This document shows positions 17,964-27,040 of a stretch of DNA of 64,000 nt, one piece after another. The stretch is from Longimicrobiales bacterium. GTDB lineage: Bacteria > Gemmatimonadota > Gemmatimonadetes > Longimicrobiales > Gaopeijiaceae. Positions within the stretch are counted from its first letter, which is position 1. Every line of letters starts with the position of its first letter. The position numbers were made by a program, and so were the translations under genes. Under the pieces are notes generated by a model. It saw nothing but the letters and a program-made list of their open reading frames with translations. It was not told the DNA's origin and made no database searches. Location: contig OX638356.1 of assembly GCA_951813395.1 (NCBI GenBank), positions 847,340 to 911,339 on the forward strand, written 5' to 3'.

Positions 17964-19868
17964 ATGAAGCCAAGGCAGGGGCTGGGCGCCTTCTGGCGAG
18001 AGTTGCGCCGGAGACACGTGGTGCGCGCGGGCGGCATGTACGTCGCGGCGGCGTTCGTGGTGCTGCAGCTCGGCGAGATCGTGCTCCCCGCCTTCAACGC
18101 CCCGGACTGGGTGTTGCAGTCGCTGGTGGTGGCGGTCTTCCTGGGCCTGCCGGTCGTGCTGGCTTTCGCCTGGGTCTACGACCTGACGCCGGACGGACTG
18201 GCGAAGACGCGGAATCAGGGCGGCGCGCGGGTGACCATCGTACCGCGGCTGGCGCTCCTGGTCGTGACGTCCGTCTCGGTGGGGCTCGGGACGCTGTGGT
18301 TTGTGCGGGGCGCCGCGACCGAAGACGCGGGCGCCGGCACCGAGACCGCGCCACCCGCGGGCGCGCAATTCGCGAGCCTGGATCCGGATGCGCCCATCAC
18401 CGCGATCGCGGTCCTTCCCCTGGCCGACTTCGCGGCAGGGGATGACCTCTTCGCCCGCCAGCTTCACGAGGAGATCATCACCCAACTCAGTCTCCTCACA
18501 AGCCTGCGGGTCGTGTCGCGGACATCGGTGGAGCGGTATGCCGATTCCGACATGCTGCTGCCCCAGATCGCGGCGGAGCTGGGGGTGCAGGCCGTCGTGA
18601 CGGGCTCCGTGGCCATGACGTCCGAGAGCGACAGCGTGCGGATTACCCTGCAGCTTCTGCACGCCGCTACCGATACGCACATGCTGTCGCGCACCTTCCA
18701 GCGCGAGATGAAGGACATTCTGCGGCTTCAGACCGAGATCGCGGTCGAGATCGCCAGCACCGTGCAGGGGGAGTTGGGCGATCGGGTGATCGAGGAGGTC
18801 GACAGGGTCGCCGAGGTGGATCCGGAGGCCTACCGGGCGTTCCTGCGGGGCAAGAGCGAGCTGGAACGGCAGACGCCCGAGGGGCTGCGGGCGGCGCTGG
18901 CCTATTTCGACCGGTCGGTGGCGCTTGATTCGAGCTTCTCGCTGCCCGTGGCATGGAGGGCCGGGGTGCGCCTGATGCAGTTGCCGAACCGCGACTCGGT
19001 GCCGCCGGAGGTCCTGGCGCAGGTGGTGGAGGATGTGCGGAGGGCGGAGGCCCTGGGGGGTGCCGAAGACGAGGTGGCGGCGGCGAGGGTCGTGCTGATC
19101 GACCAGATGGGCGCGGGGTTCGCGGGCATGAGCACGGGTCCGGAGGCGAGCGCGGGGGTGGAGGCGGACGAGGGCCTGGAGGCGGCGGCGGAAGCTGTGC
19201 GGACCGTGGAGGCCGCGGGAGATTCGCTCCGGCGGCGCTACCTGCTGGAATCGACGCGATTCGGGCGTCGGCTGGGGCGGGGCTCTCCAGTTGTCGGGGC
19301 CCACCGCCTGCTGCATGAGGGCCGGTACGACAGTGCGGCCGTTGTGTTCACGGCAATCCTGGAGGCCGACCCGAGCATCGCTCCGGCCTGGTCCGGCCTG
19401 GAGGAGGCACACCTGTTGCAGGGCGACCATGCGGGTGCGGTCGGGGTCCGGGAACAGCGGATTCTGGCCACCCAGGGTGAGACGCCCGATGCGGCGGCCT
19501 CCGTCGAGGCGCTGCATGAGGCCTTTGAGGAAGACGATCCGGCGAGCTACTGGCGCTGGCGGCAGGAACACAACGACGATCTTGCCGCGCGCGGCGAACG
19601 CGTGTCGGATGTGGAGAAGGCGACGACGGCCCTCGGGCTGGGGGACCATGCGGCAGCCCTGGACCACCTCGAAGGCGCGGTCCGAAATCGCGATCCGGCC
19701 CTGGTCGCCCTGACGAGCAGCTCGATGTGGGATCCCCTGCGCAGTGACCCGCGCTTCACGGAGATCGTGCGGCGTGCGCGTGAATTGTGGCGGCGAGGTG
19801 GACGGCCGCGACCGGGCGGTGGAGTCCCGGACGGACCGAACGCGCCGGGCAGGCCGCCGCCGAGATGA
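17964..19868 (+). CDS. Membrane-anchored TolB-N/TPR protein
   Basis: 634 residues. The N-terminus (FWRELRRRHVVRAGGMYVAAAFVVLQL) is the characteristic anchor of a large family in Gemmatimonadota, Acidobacteria and Proteobacteria. It has membrane segments at about 22-40, 48-70 and 92-112. Residues about 145-265 form the FlgO/TolB amino-terminal domain (AIAVLPLADFAAGDDLFARQLHEEI, then RVVSRTSVERYAD and GVQAVVTGSV). The remaining residues are helical repeats of TPR type (YRAFLRGKSELERQTPEGLRAALAYFDRSVALDSSF). Relatives are often fused to cyclase or kinase domains; no such domain is present. Its stop overlaps the next ATG (ATGA). Likely a sensory or scaffold protein at the inner membrane. Confidence 0.85.
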   Translation: MKPRQGLGAFWRELRRRHVVRAGGMYVAAAFVVLQLGEIVLPAFNAPDWVLQSLVVAVFLGLPVVLAFAWVYDLTPDGLAKTRNQGGARVTIVPRLALLVVTSVSVGLGTLWFVRGAATEDAGAGTETAPPAGAQFASLDPDAPITAIAVLPLADFAAGDDLFARQLHEEIITQLSLLTSLRVVSRTSVERYADSDMLLPQIAAELGVQAVVTGSVAMTSESDSVRITLQLLHAATDTHMLSRTFQREMKDILRLQTEIAVEIASTVQGELGDRVIEEVDRVAEVDPEAYRAFLRGKSELERQTPEGLRAALAYFDRSVALDSSFSLPVAWRAGVRLMQLPNRDSVPPEVLAQVVEDVRRAEALGGAEDEVAAARVVLIDQMGAGFAGMSTGPEASAGVEADEGLEAAAEAVRTVEAAGDSLRRRYLLESTRFGRRLGRGSPVVGAHRLLHEGRYDSAAVVFTAILEADPSIAPAWSGLEEAHLLQGDHAGAVGVREQRILATQGETPDAAASVEALHEAFEEDDPASYWRWRQEHNDDLAARGERVSDVEKATTALGLGDHAAALDHLEGAVRNRDPALVALTSSSMWDPLRSDPRFTEIVRRARELWRRGGRPRPGGGVPDGPNAPGRPPPR

Positions 19869-21073
19869 GGTCGGGTCGCGGCGCGGTGGCGTCGACGGTG
19901 TGGGCGGGATTGGCGTGTGTGATCGTTGGCGGGCTGTTCGGTTGCGAAGGCGGGCCCGGCCCGACAAGTGCGTCCCGCGACAGTCTCGGGGTGCGGATCG
20001 TCGAGTCGGTTGCGCCGAGTTGGGGGGCGGGGGCCGGGTGGGTGATCGAGGAGGAGCCGGTCGTGGATCTGGTCGAGACGGGCTCGGGGGACATGCACTT
20101 GTTCCTTGGCGTAAGGGACCTGCTGCGCGCGGACGATCACCTTGTGGTCGCTGACGGGGTGTCCCGGCAGATTCGCGTCTACGATGCGGACGGGTTCTTT
20201 CTGCGTGCGTTTGGCGGGCCGGGCGAAGGACCGGGAGAGTTCAGCTTCCTCGCGGAGCTCGCCTTGATGGACAATGGCCGGCTCGTGGCCCAGGACTATG
20301 CACCGGGTGGGGGCGGTGCGGAGTTCGACCTGGAGTCGGGTCTGGTCGGGACCTTCTCCAGGCCGCAAATGGTTTATCCTCTTCCCCAGTTCGTGCCGTC
20401 ACAGGCAATCTGGGGATCGGATGAGCGGGTGATCCTCGGGGACGACAGATCGTCCCAGGGGCTGCGGCGTCCCTTGATGACGGTCGTGCGCCTGTCTCCG
20501 GACCGGGCGTCGAGTGACCCGATTGTCAGTATTCCCGGAGACGAGGTCATCTTCCTGCCGGACGCGGATGGGATCCCGATCATGGGACGGAGGACCCACG
20601 CGGTGCCCACGGGCGACGGGGGACTGGTGATCGGTACGGCCAACGCCATGGAGTACTCGAGGGTCGAAGCCCGGTCCGGTCGCGTGGAGTTGATCGCGCG
20701 GATCCTCGGCGTATCGCTGGAGGTCTCCCGGGAAGAAGCAGAGCGTGAGAAACAGGTGAGACTCGGTCCCCGCGCCAGCCCGCGGGTACGTGAGATCTAT
20801 GCCGACATTTCGGTGCCCGATCGGAAGCCGGCGTATCAGCAGATGCTCGTGGATGCCGAGGGCAACGTCTGGGCGGGTGAATTCCTGGGCCTGGCGCGCC
20901 GCGACGAACCACAGGACTGGTATGTATGGGACTCGTCCGGGGTATGGCTGGGTGTGGTCGAGACGCCCGCGCGGTTCGAGTTGATGAGAGTGGGCGAGAG
21001 CGAGGTGTTCGGCGTGCGGCGTGATGTCGACGATGTTGAGCATCCGCAGGTTCTTCGGCTGGTGAAGCCCTGA
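19865..21073 (+). CDS. 6-bladed beta-propeller lipoprotein
   Basis: 402 residues from ATG 19865, which overlaps the stop of the TolB-N/TPR gene by 4 nt. The signal ends with a lipobox at Cys27 (VGGLFGCEGG). The mature protein shares the start LGVRIVESVAPSWGAGAG and blade pattern (QIRVYDADGFFLRAFGGPGEGPGEF) with the lipoprotein at 7423-8694. They are paralogs of the NHL-like 6-bladed propeller group. Coupling to the TolB-N protein suggests a pair spanning inner membrane and periplasm (inference). Ligand unknown. Confidence 0.83.
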   Translation: MRSGRGAVASTVWAGLACVIVGGLFGCEGGPGPTSASRDSLGVRIVESVAPSWGAGAGWVIEEEPVVDLVETGSGDMHLFLGVRDLLRADDHLVVADGVSRQIRVYDADGFFLRAFGGPGEGPGEFSFLAELALMDNGRLVAQDYAPGGGGAEFDLESGLVGTFSRPQMVYPLPQFVPSQAIWGSDERVILGDDRSSQGLRRPLMTVVRLSPDRASSDPIVSIPGDEVIFLPDADGIPIMGRRTHAVPTGDGGLVIGTANAMEYSRVEARSGRVELIARILGVSLEVSREEAEREKQVRLGPRASPRVREIYADISVPDRKPAYQQMLVDAEGNVWAGEFLGLARRDEPQDWYVWDSSGVWLGVVETPARFELMRVGESEVFGVRRDVDDVEHPQVLRLVKP

Positions 21074-21095
21074 GGCTGGCACGACTGACGCCTCA
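21071..21095. terminator. Possible convergent terminator hairpin
   Basis: TGAGGC at 21071-21076 and GCCTCA at 21090-21095 form a 6-bp stem with a 13-nt loop. The repeat contains the stop codons of the lipoprotein gene and of galK, which converge here. There is no T-run on either side, so a Rho-independent terminator is only weakly supported. Confidence 0.25.
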
Positions 21096-22274
21096 ACCGT
21101 CCGCGATCTGCACCCTTGCGCCGCCGCTCGGCTGCGCGGCAAACATCATGTCCCCACTCGGCGAGGCGCCCAGGCGCGGCTCGTAGAAGCGCGCGGAGAG
21201 GGCCTCCATGACCGGTGCGACCTGGCCCGCCTCACACAGCGCGACCGCGCAGCCGCCGAATCCGGCCCCGGTCAGCCTGGCACCCGCGGCCCCCGCCTGC
21301 AGTGCCACCGCGACGATCTCGTCCAGTTCGGGCGTGCTCACTTCGTAGTCGTCCCGGAGGCTCTCGTGCGACCGGACCATGAGATCACCGAACCCGCGCG
21401 TGTCGCCATCGCGCATGGCCACCTCGGCCAGCGCCACCCGACGCCCTTCCGTGACCACATGGCGAAAACGGCGGAACAGCACGCGGGGCAGCGCGCGGCG
21501 GGCGCGCTCGAGCAGCCCGTCCGCGTCGGCGTCGGCGACCAGGTCGCGAAAGCCGACCACCTCACCCTCGGCCCCGCCGACCACCGCCAGCGCTTCCCGG
21601 CACTGCTGCGCCCGCTCGTTGTACGCCGCCCGTGCGCCCCGCGACTTCTCGGCCCGCGCCAGCGACGACGCAACCACCCACCGCCACCGCTGTGGCACGG
21701 CCACCGGAGTGACCCGCAGCGGCTCGAAGTCGATGCGGAGGGCGTGGCCCGCGACCCCGTGAAGGCACGCGGCCTGGTCCATCCCGCCGCCCTCCAGCCC
21801 CACGAACCGCTCGGCGCGTGCCAGGAGCGCGGCCAGTTCGAGCCGAGCGATGGCCGGGGCCGGTCCGGGGTCCCCCCCAACCTCCACGCCATTTGCGTTC
21901 AGGAGTGCCAGCGCCGACGCCACCACCAACGCCGAAGAGGACGACAGCCCGGATGCGATCGGCACGTTGCCCGCCACGGTCCCCTCGATACCCCGCTCCA
22001 GCGGCACGCCGTGCTCCAGCAGCCCCCTGGCTGCGGCGCGGACGTAGTTGGACCAGTCGCCCTGGCGCGCCGCCTCGATTGAACGTTTCAGCTGAAACGC
22101 AAAGGGGTCGAAACGTGCCCGGGGGCTGTCCAGCCGCACCACCGGCCGGTCGGTGACGCTGTACTCGATGCGGATGTCCCGGTCCAGCGCCATCGGCAAC
22201 ACCGGCAAGCCGTTGTAGTCGGTGTGCTCGCCGATCAGGTTGACGCGGCCGGGCGCGATGGCCAGTCCGCTCAA
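21093..22274 (-). CDS. galK: Galactokinase (GHMP kinase)
   Basis: Phosphorylates galactose (or a similar sugar) with ATP. Motifs: APGRVNLIGEHTDYNG near the N-terminus (galactokinase signature), the ATP loop PIASGLSSSSA at about 105-115, catalytic Asp166 (GGMDQAAC), and the third GHMP motif LTGAGFGGCAVAL. The likely start is a TTG at 22274 whose TTGA overlaps the symporter stop, giving 393 residues. This leaves only six residues before APGRVN, against the usual 15-25, so initiation could lie further upstream inside the symporter gene. It belongs to an overlapping operon with the symporter, nucleotidyltransferase and MutS-like genes. Confidence 0.9.
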   Translation of the reverse strand: MSGLAIAPGRVNLIGEHTDYNGLPVLPMALDRDIRIEYSVTDRPVVRLDSPRARFDPFAFQLKRSIEAARQGDWSNYVRAAARGLLEHGVPLERGIEGTVAGNVPIASGLSSSSALVVASALALLNANGVEVGGDPGPAPAIARLELAALLARAERFVGLEGGGMDQAACLHGVAGHALRIDFEPLRVTPVAVPQRWRWVVASSLARAEKSRGARAAYNERAQQCREALAVVGGAEGEVVGFRDLVADADADGLLERARRALPRVLFRRFRHVVTEGRRVALAEVAMRDGDTRGFGDLMVRSHESLRDDYEVSTPELDEIVAVALQAGAAGARLTGAGFGGCAVALCEAGQVAPVMEALSARFYEPRLGASPSGDMMFAAQPSGGARVQIADG

Positions 22275-24043
22275 TCCGAGAGGCCCAGCCGCGGCAGGAG
22301 CCGGAAAAGCCAGACACCCGCGCCCGCCGAGACCGCTAGCGCGAACACCCCCGCCGCGTGCTGACCGTAGAGCAGGTAGCCGGTCGCAAACAGAGCCGAG
22401 TACACCAGCACGCAACCCAGGAACCAGGCCAGGAACGCCGCGGTGATCGATTCGGCGTCGCGCGGTCCCGGGCCCACGTCGACCACTCTTCGCCACCCCC
22501 TGCCGAGCGGCTGGATCCGGTCGTAGAAGCGCTGCAGCGTTTCCCGGCTTGCGGGCGGCGTGACCAGGGTGACCCCGACCCACACCACCGTCGTCATCGC
22601 CACGCCGATCACCAGCTGCTGCCAGCCGGTGAGCGTCGCGAAGCCCAGCGCCTCGTGCACCCACGCGAAGTAGATGGCGACGAGAAACGAGATCGTCATG
22701 CCGGCGAGTTCGCTCCACACGTTCACCCGGTACCAGAACCAGCGCAGCAGGAAGATCAGCCCGGTCCCGGCCCCGATCTGCAGGAGGATCTGGAAGCCCT
22801 GGCCCGCGGTGTCCAGCTGCAGCGCGATGATGGCGCCGAGCACCATCAGGCCGACCGTCGACAGTCGACCCACCGCCACCAGCCGCCGTTGGCTCGCCTT
22901 CGGATTCACGAACCGCCGGTAGAAGTCGCTCACCACGTATGACGAGCCCCAGTTGAGTTGCGTGCTGATCGTCGACATGTACGCGGCCGCCAGTGACGCG
23001 ACCACGAGTCCCAGCAGGCCCGCCGGCAGGAAGACGAGCATCGCGGGGTACGCGAGGTCGTTGCCGACCAGCGAGGGATCGAGATCCGGGAAGCGGGCCT
23101 GGATGTCGGCCAGCTCCGGGTAGATGACCATGGAGCAGAGCGCCACGATGATCCAGGGCCAGGGCCGCAGGCCGTAGTGCGCGATGTTGAACCACAGCGT
23201 TGCCTTCATCGATTCCTTCTCGTTCCTGGCGGCCAGCATCCGCTGTGCGATGTAGCCGCCGCCCCCCGGCTCGGATCCCGGGTACCAGGCGCTCCACCAC
23301 TGCACCGCGATCGGAATGATGAAGATGCCCGCCGCGACGCTCCAGTTGGAGAAGTCGGGGAAGAACCGCATCGCGGAACGCAATTCGGTGTTGCCGACGA
23401 GGCCCGCGAGTCCGCCGACCTCGGGCTGGGCCAACGCGAAGTACGCGGCCGCGATCGATCCCACCATTGCCACGACGAACAGGACGAGATCGGTGACGAC
23501 CACGCCCCACAGCCCCGAGGTGGCCGAATAGAGCATGGTCACCGACCCCGCGATCAGCACGGTCGTGAGGGGGTCCAGCCCGAGAAGCACGCCCCCGATC
23601 TTGGTCGCGGCGAGCGTCACGGTCGCGATGATCATCACGTTGTAGAAAACGCCCAGGTAGAGGGCGCGGAACCCCCGCAGGAAGGCGGCGGGACGCCCCG
23701 AATAGCGCAGCTCGTAGAATTCGATGTCGGTGAGCGCACCCGATCTGCGCCATAGCTTCGCGTAGAAGAAGACCGTGCACATGCCCGTGATGAGGAAGGC
23801 CCACCACGACCAGTTCTGCGCGACGCCCCCGGTGCGCACGAAGTCGGCGACCAGGTTGGGCGTGTCGGTCGAGAAGGTCGTCGCGACCATGGACGTGCCC
23901 AGCAGCCACCAGGGAAGCTTGCGCCCCGACAGGAAGAACTCGTCGGCGTCCGAACCCGCCCGCCGGGCAAAGTAGAGGCCGATTGCGAGGGCCGTCATCC
24001 CGTACAGGGCGATGACGATCCAGTCGAGGGGGGCAAGCTGCAT
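22271..24043 (-). CDS. Sodium:solute symporter (SSS family)
   Basis: 590 residues from ATG 24043 (MQLAPLDWIVIALYGMTALA). About 13-15 membrane segments are present, with SSS family features: FFLSGRKLPWWLLGTSMVATTFSTDTPN in the first helices, WYPGSEPGGGGYIAQRMLAARNEKES in the middle, and AAYMSTISTQLNWGSSYVVSDFYRRF. Members import sugars, amino acids or other solutes with Na+. Its position directly before galactokinase and after a sugar nucleotidyltransferase favours a sugar substrate (inference). The start is 5 bp from the nucleotidyltransferase stop. Confidence 0.92.
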   Translation of the reverse strand: MQLAPLDWIVIALYGMTALAIGLYFARRAGSDADEFFLSGRKLPWWLLGTSMVATTFSTDTPNLVADFVRTGGVAQNWSWWAFLITGMCTVFFYAKLWRRSGALTDIEFYELRYSGRPAAFLRGFRALYLGVFYNVMIIATVTLAATKIGGVLLGLDPLTTVLIAGSVTMLYSATSGLWGVVVTDLVLFVVAMVGSIAAAYFALAQPEVGGLAGLVGNTELRSAMRFFPDFSNWSVAAGIFIIPIAVQWWSAWYPGSEPGGGGYIAQRMLAARNEKESMKATLWFNIAHYGLRPWPWIIVALCSMVIYPELADIQARFPDLDPSLVGNDLAYPAMLVFLPAGLLGLVVASLAAAYMSTISTQLNWGSSYVVSDFYRRFVNPKASQRRLVAVGRLSTVGLMVLGAIIALQLDTAGQGFQILLQIGAGTGLIFLLRWFWYRVNVWSELAGMTISFLVAIYFAWVHEALGFATLTGWQQLVIGVAMTTVVWVGVTLVTPPASRETLQRFYDRIQPLGRGWRRVVDVGPGPRDAESITAAFLAWFLGCVLVYSALFATGYLLYGQHAAGVFALAVSAGAGVWLFRLLPRLGLSD

Positions 24044-24048
24044 CGGCT

Positions 24049-25074
24049 TCAGGCTCGGGAGACGAGGGTTGGCGGAGCGTCCCAAAGACGCATCGGATAG
24101 ACCCCGGAGTCTACCAGCGCCCGCAGGGATTCGGCCACTCCGGCGTGATCGTCCGGGAAGGTGACTCCCAGCCATTGCTCGCGGGTGGGCAGCACCGAGC
24201 AGCGGACCAGCGCGGCGGGGATCAGGTCGTTCACCGCCTCGGTCAGATAGAATTCGCGGTCGAGCCCGGGCCCGAACTCGATAAAGTCCGAGAAGAGACG
24301 GCGGAGGTGGTAGCGGATGCCCTCGCGGGATGTCCGCCGAGTCTCCAGGAATCCCCAGAGGTTCATGCAGACCGGGCGGTCCAGGGGCACGTCAATGGGG
24401 TTTCCCGCCACATCATGGCCCCGGACCCGCTTTCCGGCGCGGCGCAGTTTCAGCCCCTCGGTCAGCTTTTGGAGGACGCCCTCCTCGTCGATCCGGCAAA
24501 GGCCTCGGGATACGCCTCCGCTCTCGGACAGGGTGACCTCGAGCGGGTAGCCGACGGTGAAGGCGTTCGGCGGGCCGGTGGTGGCGGGGTCGGGAGGACG
24601 CGCCGCTGCAGGGCCACCGGGCTGGCGCGCGTCCGGGAGCAAGTCGCGCTCCGCGTCCCGCATGGCTTCGGCCAGTGCCGCGAAGGCCTCGCGCCCGTAG
24701 AAGTCGTCGGCGTTGCAGAGCGCGAAGGAACCGCCGAAGCTCTCCGCCGCGGTGAGCACCGCGTGACCCGTGCCCCAGGGACGCGAACGGTCGGACGGCG
24801 GGTCGTCAACCAGCCCGGGATGCGCAAGCCCCTGGTACACGTAGCGGATGTCGAGTCCGGCTGCGGCGGCGGGGGCGAGGTGTGCGTCGAAGTCGTCCTG
24901 CTTGTCCTCCTGGATGACCAGCACAAAGCGTGTGAACCCGGCCAGCGCTCCGTCATGGAGGGCGTAGTCGAGAAGGGCCTCTCCGCCGGGACGGATCGGC
25001 GTGAGCTGCTTGAGGCGGCCGAATCTCGTGGAGCGGCCGGCCGCGAGGATGACGAGGGTCAGGGGTGTATTCAC
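24049..25074 (-). CDS. Sugar-1-phosphate-type nucleotidyltransferase
   Basis: 341 residues from a GTG at 25074 that overlaps the stop of the MutS-like gene (GTGA). The N-terminus has the nucleotide-binding motif LVILAAGRSTRFGRLKQL of the NTP transferase fold. ALCNADDFYGREAFAAL carries the catalytic Asp-Asp pair, and ESGGVSRGLCRIDEEGVLQKLTEG matches the usual central strand region. Such enzymes activate sugar phosphates to NDP-sugars. With galactokinase and a symporter in the same operon it could act on the kinase product. The exact sugar cannot be read from sequence. Confidence 0.85.
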   Translation of the reverse strand: MNTPLTLVILAAGRSTRFGRLKQLTPIRPGGEALLDYALHDGALAGFTRFVLVIQEDKQDDFDAHLAPAAAAGLDIRYVYQGLAHPGLVDDPPSDRSRPWGTGHAVLTAAESFGGSFALCNADDFYGREAFAALAEAMRDAERDLLPDARQPGGPAAARPPDPATTGPPNAFTVGYPLEVTLSESGGVSRGLCRIDEEGVLQKLTEGLKLRRAGKRVRGHDVAGNPIDVPLDRPVCMNLWGFLETRRTSREGIRYHLRRLFSDFIEFGPGLDREFYLTEAVNDLIPAALVRCSVLPTREQWLGVTFPDDHAGVAESLRALVDSGVYPMRLWDAPPTLVSRA

Positions 25075-27038
25075 GTTGCGCCACCAGTCGGTTTCGGTTC
25101 GGGTTGCCGCGTTCGGGACCGATCGGCGGGCGAGCCGTCGGCGTGTCGTCCCAGCCCCACCATTTCCAGCAGCTTCAGCGCGTTCGTCGACGTGGCGATG
25201 CCGGCGCGCAGCCGGTAGTCGAAGGCGAGGCCATCCCCTCCGTCGCCCACCGACTCCGTGAAGTGCATGGCCACGGCCCGCGCGACCAGGTCCTCTGCGT
25301 CCGCGAGCGACAGATCGTGCGTGGTCACCGCGCCGATGGCGTTCGTTTCCAGCAGATGACGCATTACCGTGCGGGCCGCGATCCGCCGCTCGGCGCTGTT
25401 GGTTCCCCGCAGAATCTCGTCGAGGAGGTAGAGGGTGCGGGGATTGTCGGTGCCGGGCGAGGCCGCGCTGGAGCGGGCCGCATCCACGACCTCCTTCAGC
25501 CGGTGCAGGCCGGCCATGAAGAAGGATACGCCGCCGGTGACCGAATCCTCGACCCGCATGCTGGTCACGACGCGCATCGGCGGCATGCGCAGTTCCCCGG
25601 CGCACACCGGTCCCCCGGCTTGCGCGAGCACGGCGTTCAGTCCGGCAGCCCGGAGCAGCGTCGACTTGCCGGACATGTTGGAGCCCGTCACGAGCAGGAA
25701 CGAGCCCGCGGGACCGATCTCGACGTCGTTGCGCACGCAGACGCCGGGGGCGAGGAGCGGGTGGCCGAGTGCCCCGGCTCGCAGCGTGCGGGCGCCCCGG
25801 TCCAGTGCGGGCAGGGTCCAGTCGGGGTGGTCGGCCGCGGTGGCGGCGAGGGCGGCCAGCGCCTCGGCCTCGCCGATGGCTTCCAGCCAGTCCCGCACCC
25901 GCCGGCCCGACCGCGCTTTCCAGCGCTCGAGCGCGGCCAGCACGTGCACGTCCCAGTGCAGTACGATGGCGAGGGGGAGATGGAAGAGAGGCGACCTGCG
26001 AACGTCGGCCAGGTCCAGGAGCCGCCGCAGTCTGGCGATCTCGTCCGGGGCCGCCCGCGGTCCCGTGCCGATGCGTTGTCGGATCGCGGTCATTTGGCGC
26101 GACGCGAGGGGTGCATCGACAAGGTGGCCGAGAAGGTCGCCGTACTGCCTGATCCCGGATTCGCCGGCGTCGGCCTCCGCGAAGACACGGTGGATCGCCT
26201 TGCGTTGCCGGGTGAGGACCAGGATCGAGACGAGCAGCGGCCAGGCCAGCGCCGCGGTCGGCACCGCGCCCGCAAGGTAGAGGGCGATGGCGGCAAGGTT
26301 CACCGGCGCGAGGACCAGGGCGCCGATCCGAACCCACCGGTGTTTCGGCAACCAGGAATCGGCCTCGGCCCAGCGAAGGAAGCGTTCGGCCGTCGAAGCC
26401 TCCGCGCCGGGTGTCGAGGGCTCCGGCCCGGCCGGCGAAGGCTGCGCGAGCCGTGCCTCCGCTGTGAGGCGATCCCGGAAGTCCATCGCCGCGGCCATCT
26501 CGCGGACCGCCTCCTGGCGCAGCGACACGGTCTCCGGATCGGCCCGGCCGAGCAGCCACGCCTGCAGCGTCCTCCACCCGGGTGCCGTCCCGCAGGTCCC
26601 GACCAGCCGCAGGACCGATGCTTCGCCGTACAGGTCGAGGTCCGTGGCGTAGTCGTGGTTCCCCGGGGCCGAGAACCGGGGCGTCGGGGGCAGGTCCGTC
26701 CAGCGGCGTTCGACCCGTGCGATCCCGGCCCGGTTGAAGTCCGCCATGAACTCGGCGCGCCGCAAACGGCGCCGCGCGGCCCGTTGCCGCACGACGAGGA
26801 CCGCGAACGCGACCGCCGAGGCGCCGAGGACCACCCAGGCCGCCGCGCCGTGTCCCGAGGCGAACTGCCACCAGGCGCCGGCCACCGCCGCCGCGAACAC
26901 GACTAGGCGCCACGTCCCGTACACACCGACGGTTGCCGTCCTCGCGGCCGCCTCCCGGTCGAAGCGCTCCGCCCGCTCGGCGTAGACCGCTACGGGAGAA
27001 GCGCTTGCGGTGTCTTTGCGGCGACCGTCACGTTTCAT
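25071..27038 (-). CDS. MutS-family ATPase with membrane segments
   Basis: 655 residues. The C-terminal third is a MutS-type ATPase: Walker A GSNMSGKSTLL, ELRMPPMRVVTSMRVEDSVTGGVSFFMAGL, Walker B TLYLLDEILRGTNSAER, and a late VTTHDL. It lacks the MutS mismatch-recognition and connector domains. The N-terminal half instead has two hydrophobic pairs (LVVFAAAVAGAWWQF with AAWVVLGASAVAFAVLVV near 45-85, and another around 245-290), so it appears membrane-associated. Similar proteins are annotated as MutS-like, but a repair role is unproven. It begins the galK operon and starts only 2 bp from the divergent serine hydrolase remnant. Confidence 0.85.
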   Translation of the reverse strand: MKRDGRRKDTASASPVAVYAERAERFDREAAARTATVGVYGTWRLVVFAAAVAGAWWQFASGHGAAAWVVLGASAVAFAVLVVRQRAARRRLRRAEFMADFNRAGIARVERRWTDLPPTPRFSAPGNHDYATDLDLYGEASVLRLVGTCGTAPGWRTLQAWLLGRADPETVSLRQEAVREMAAAMDFRDRLTAEARLAQPSPAGPEPSTPGAEASTAERFLRWAEADSWLPKHRWVRIGALVLAPVNLAAIALYLAGAVPTAALAWPLLVSILVLTRQRKAIHRVFAEADAGESGIRQYGDLLGHLVDAPLASRQMTAIRQRIGTGPRAAPDEIARLRRLLDLADVRRSPLFHLPLAIVLHWDVHVLAALERWKARSGRRVRDWLEAIGEAEALAALAATAADHPDWTLPALDRGARTLRAGALGHPLLAPGVCVRNDVEIGPAGSFLLVTGSNMSGKSTLLRAAGLNAVLAQAGGPVCAGELRMPPMRVVTSMRVEDSVTGGVSFFMAGLHRLKEVVDAARSSAASPGTDNPRTLYLLDEILRGTNSAERRIAARTVMRHLLETNAIGAVTTHDLSLADAEDLVARAVAMHFTESVGDGGDGLAFDYRLRAGIATSTNALKLLEMVGLGRHADGSPADRSRTRQPEPKPTGGAT

Positions 27039-27040
27039 GG

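Noticed and set aside
17874-19967. Minus-strand frame opposite the TolB-N/TPR gene
   Set aside because: Arg/His/Pro-rich composition without domains; the plus-strand protein matches a known architecture.
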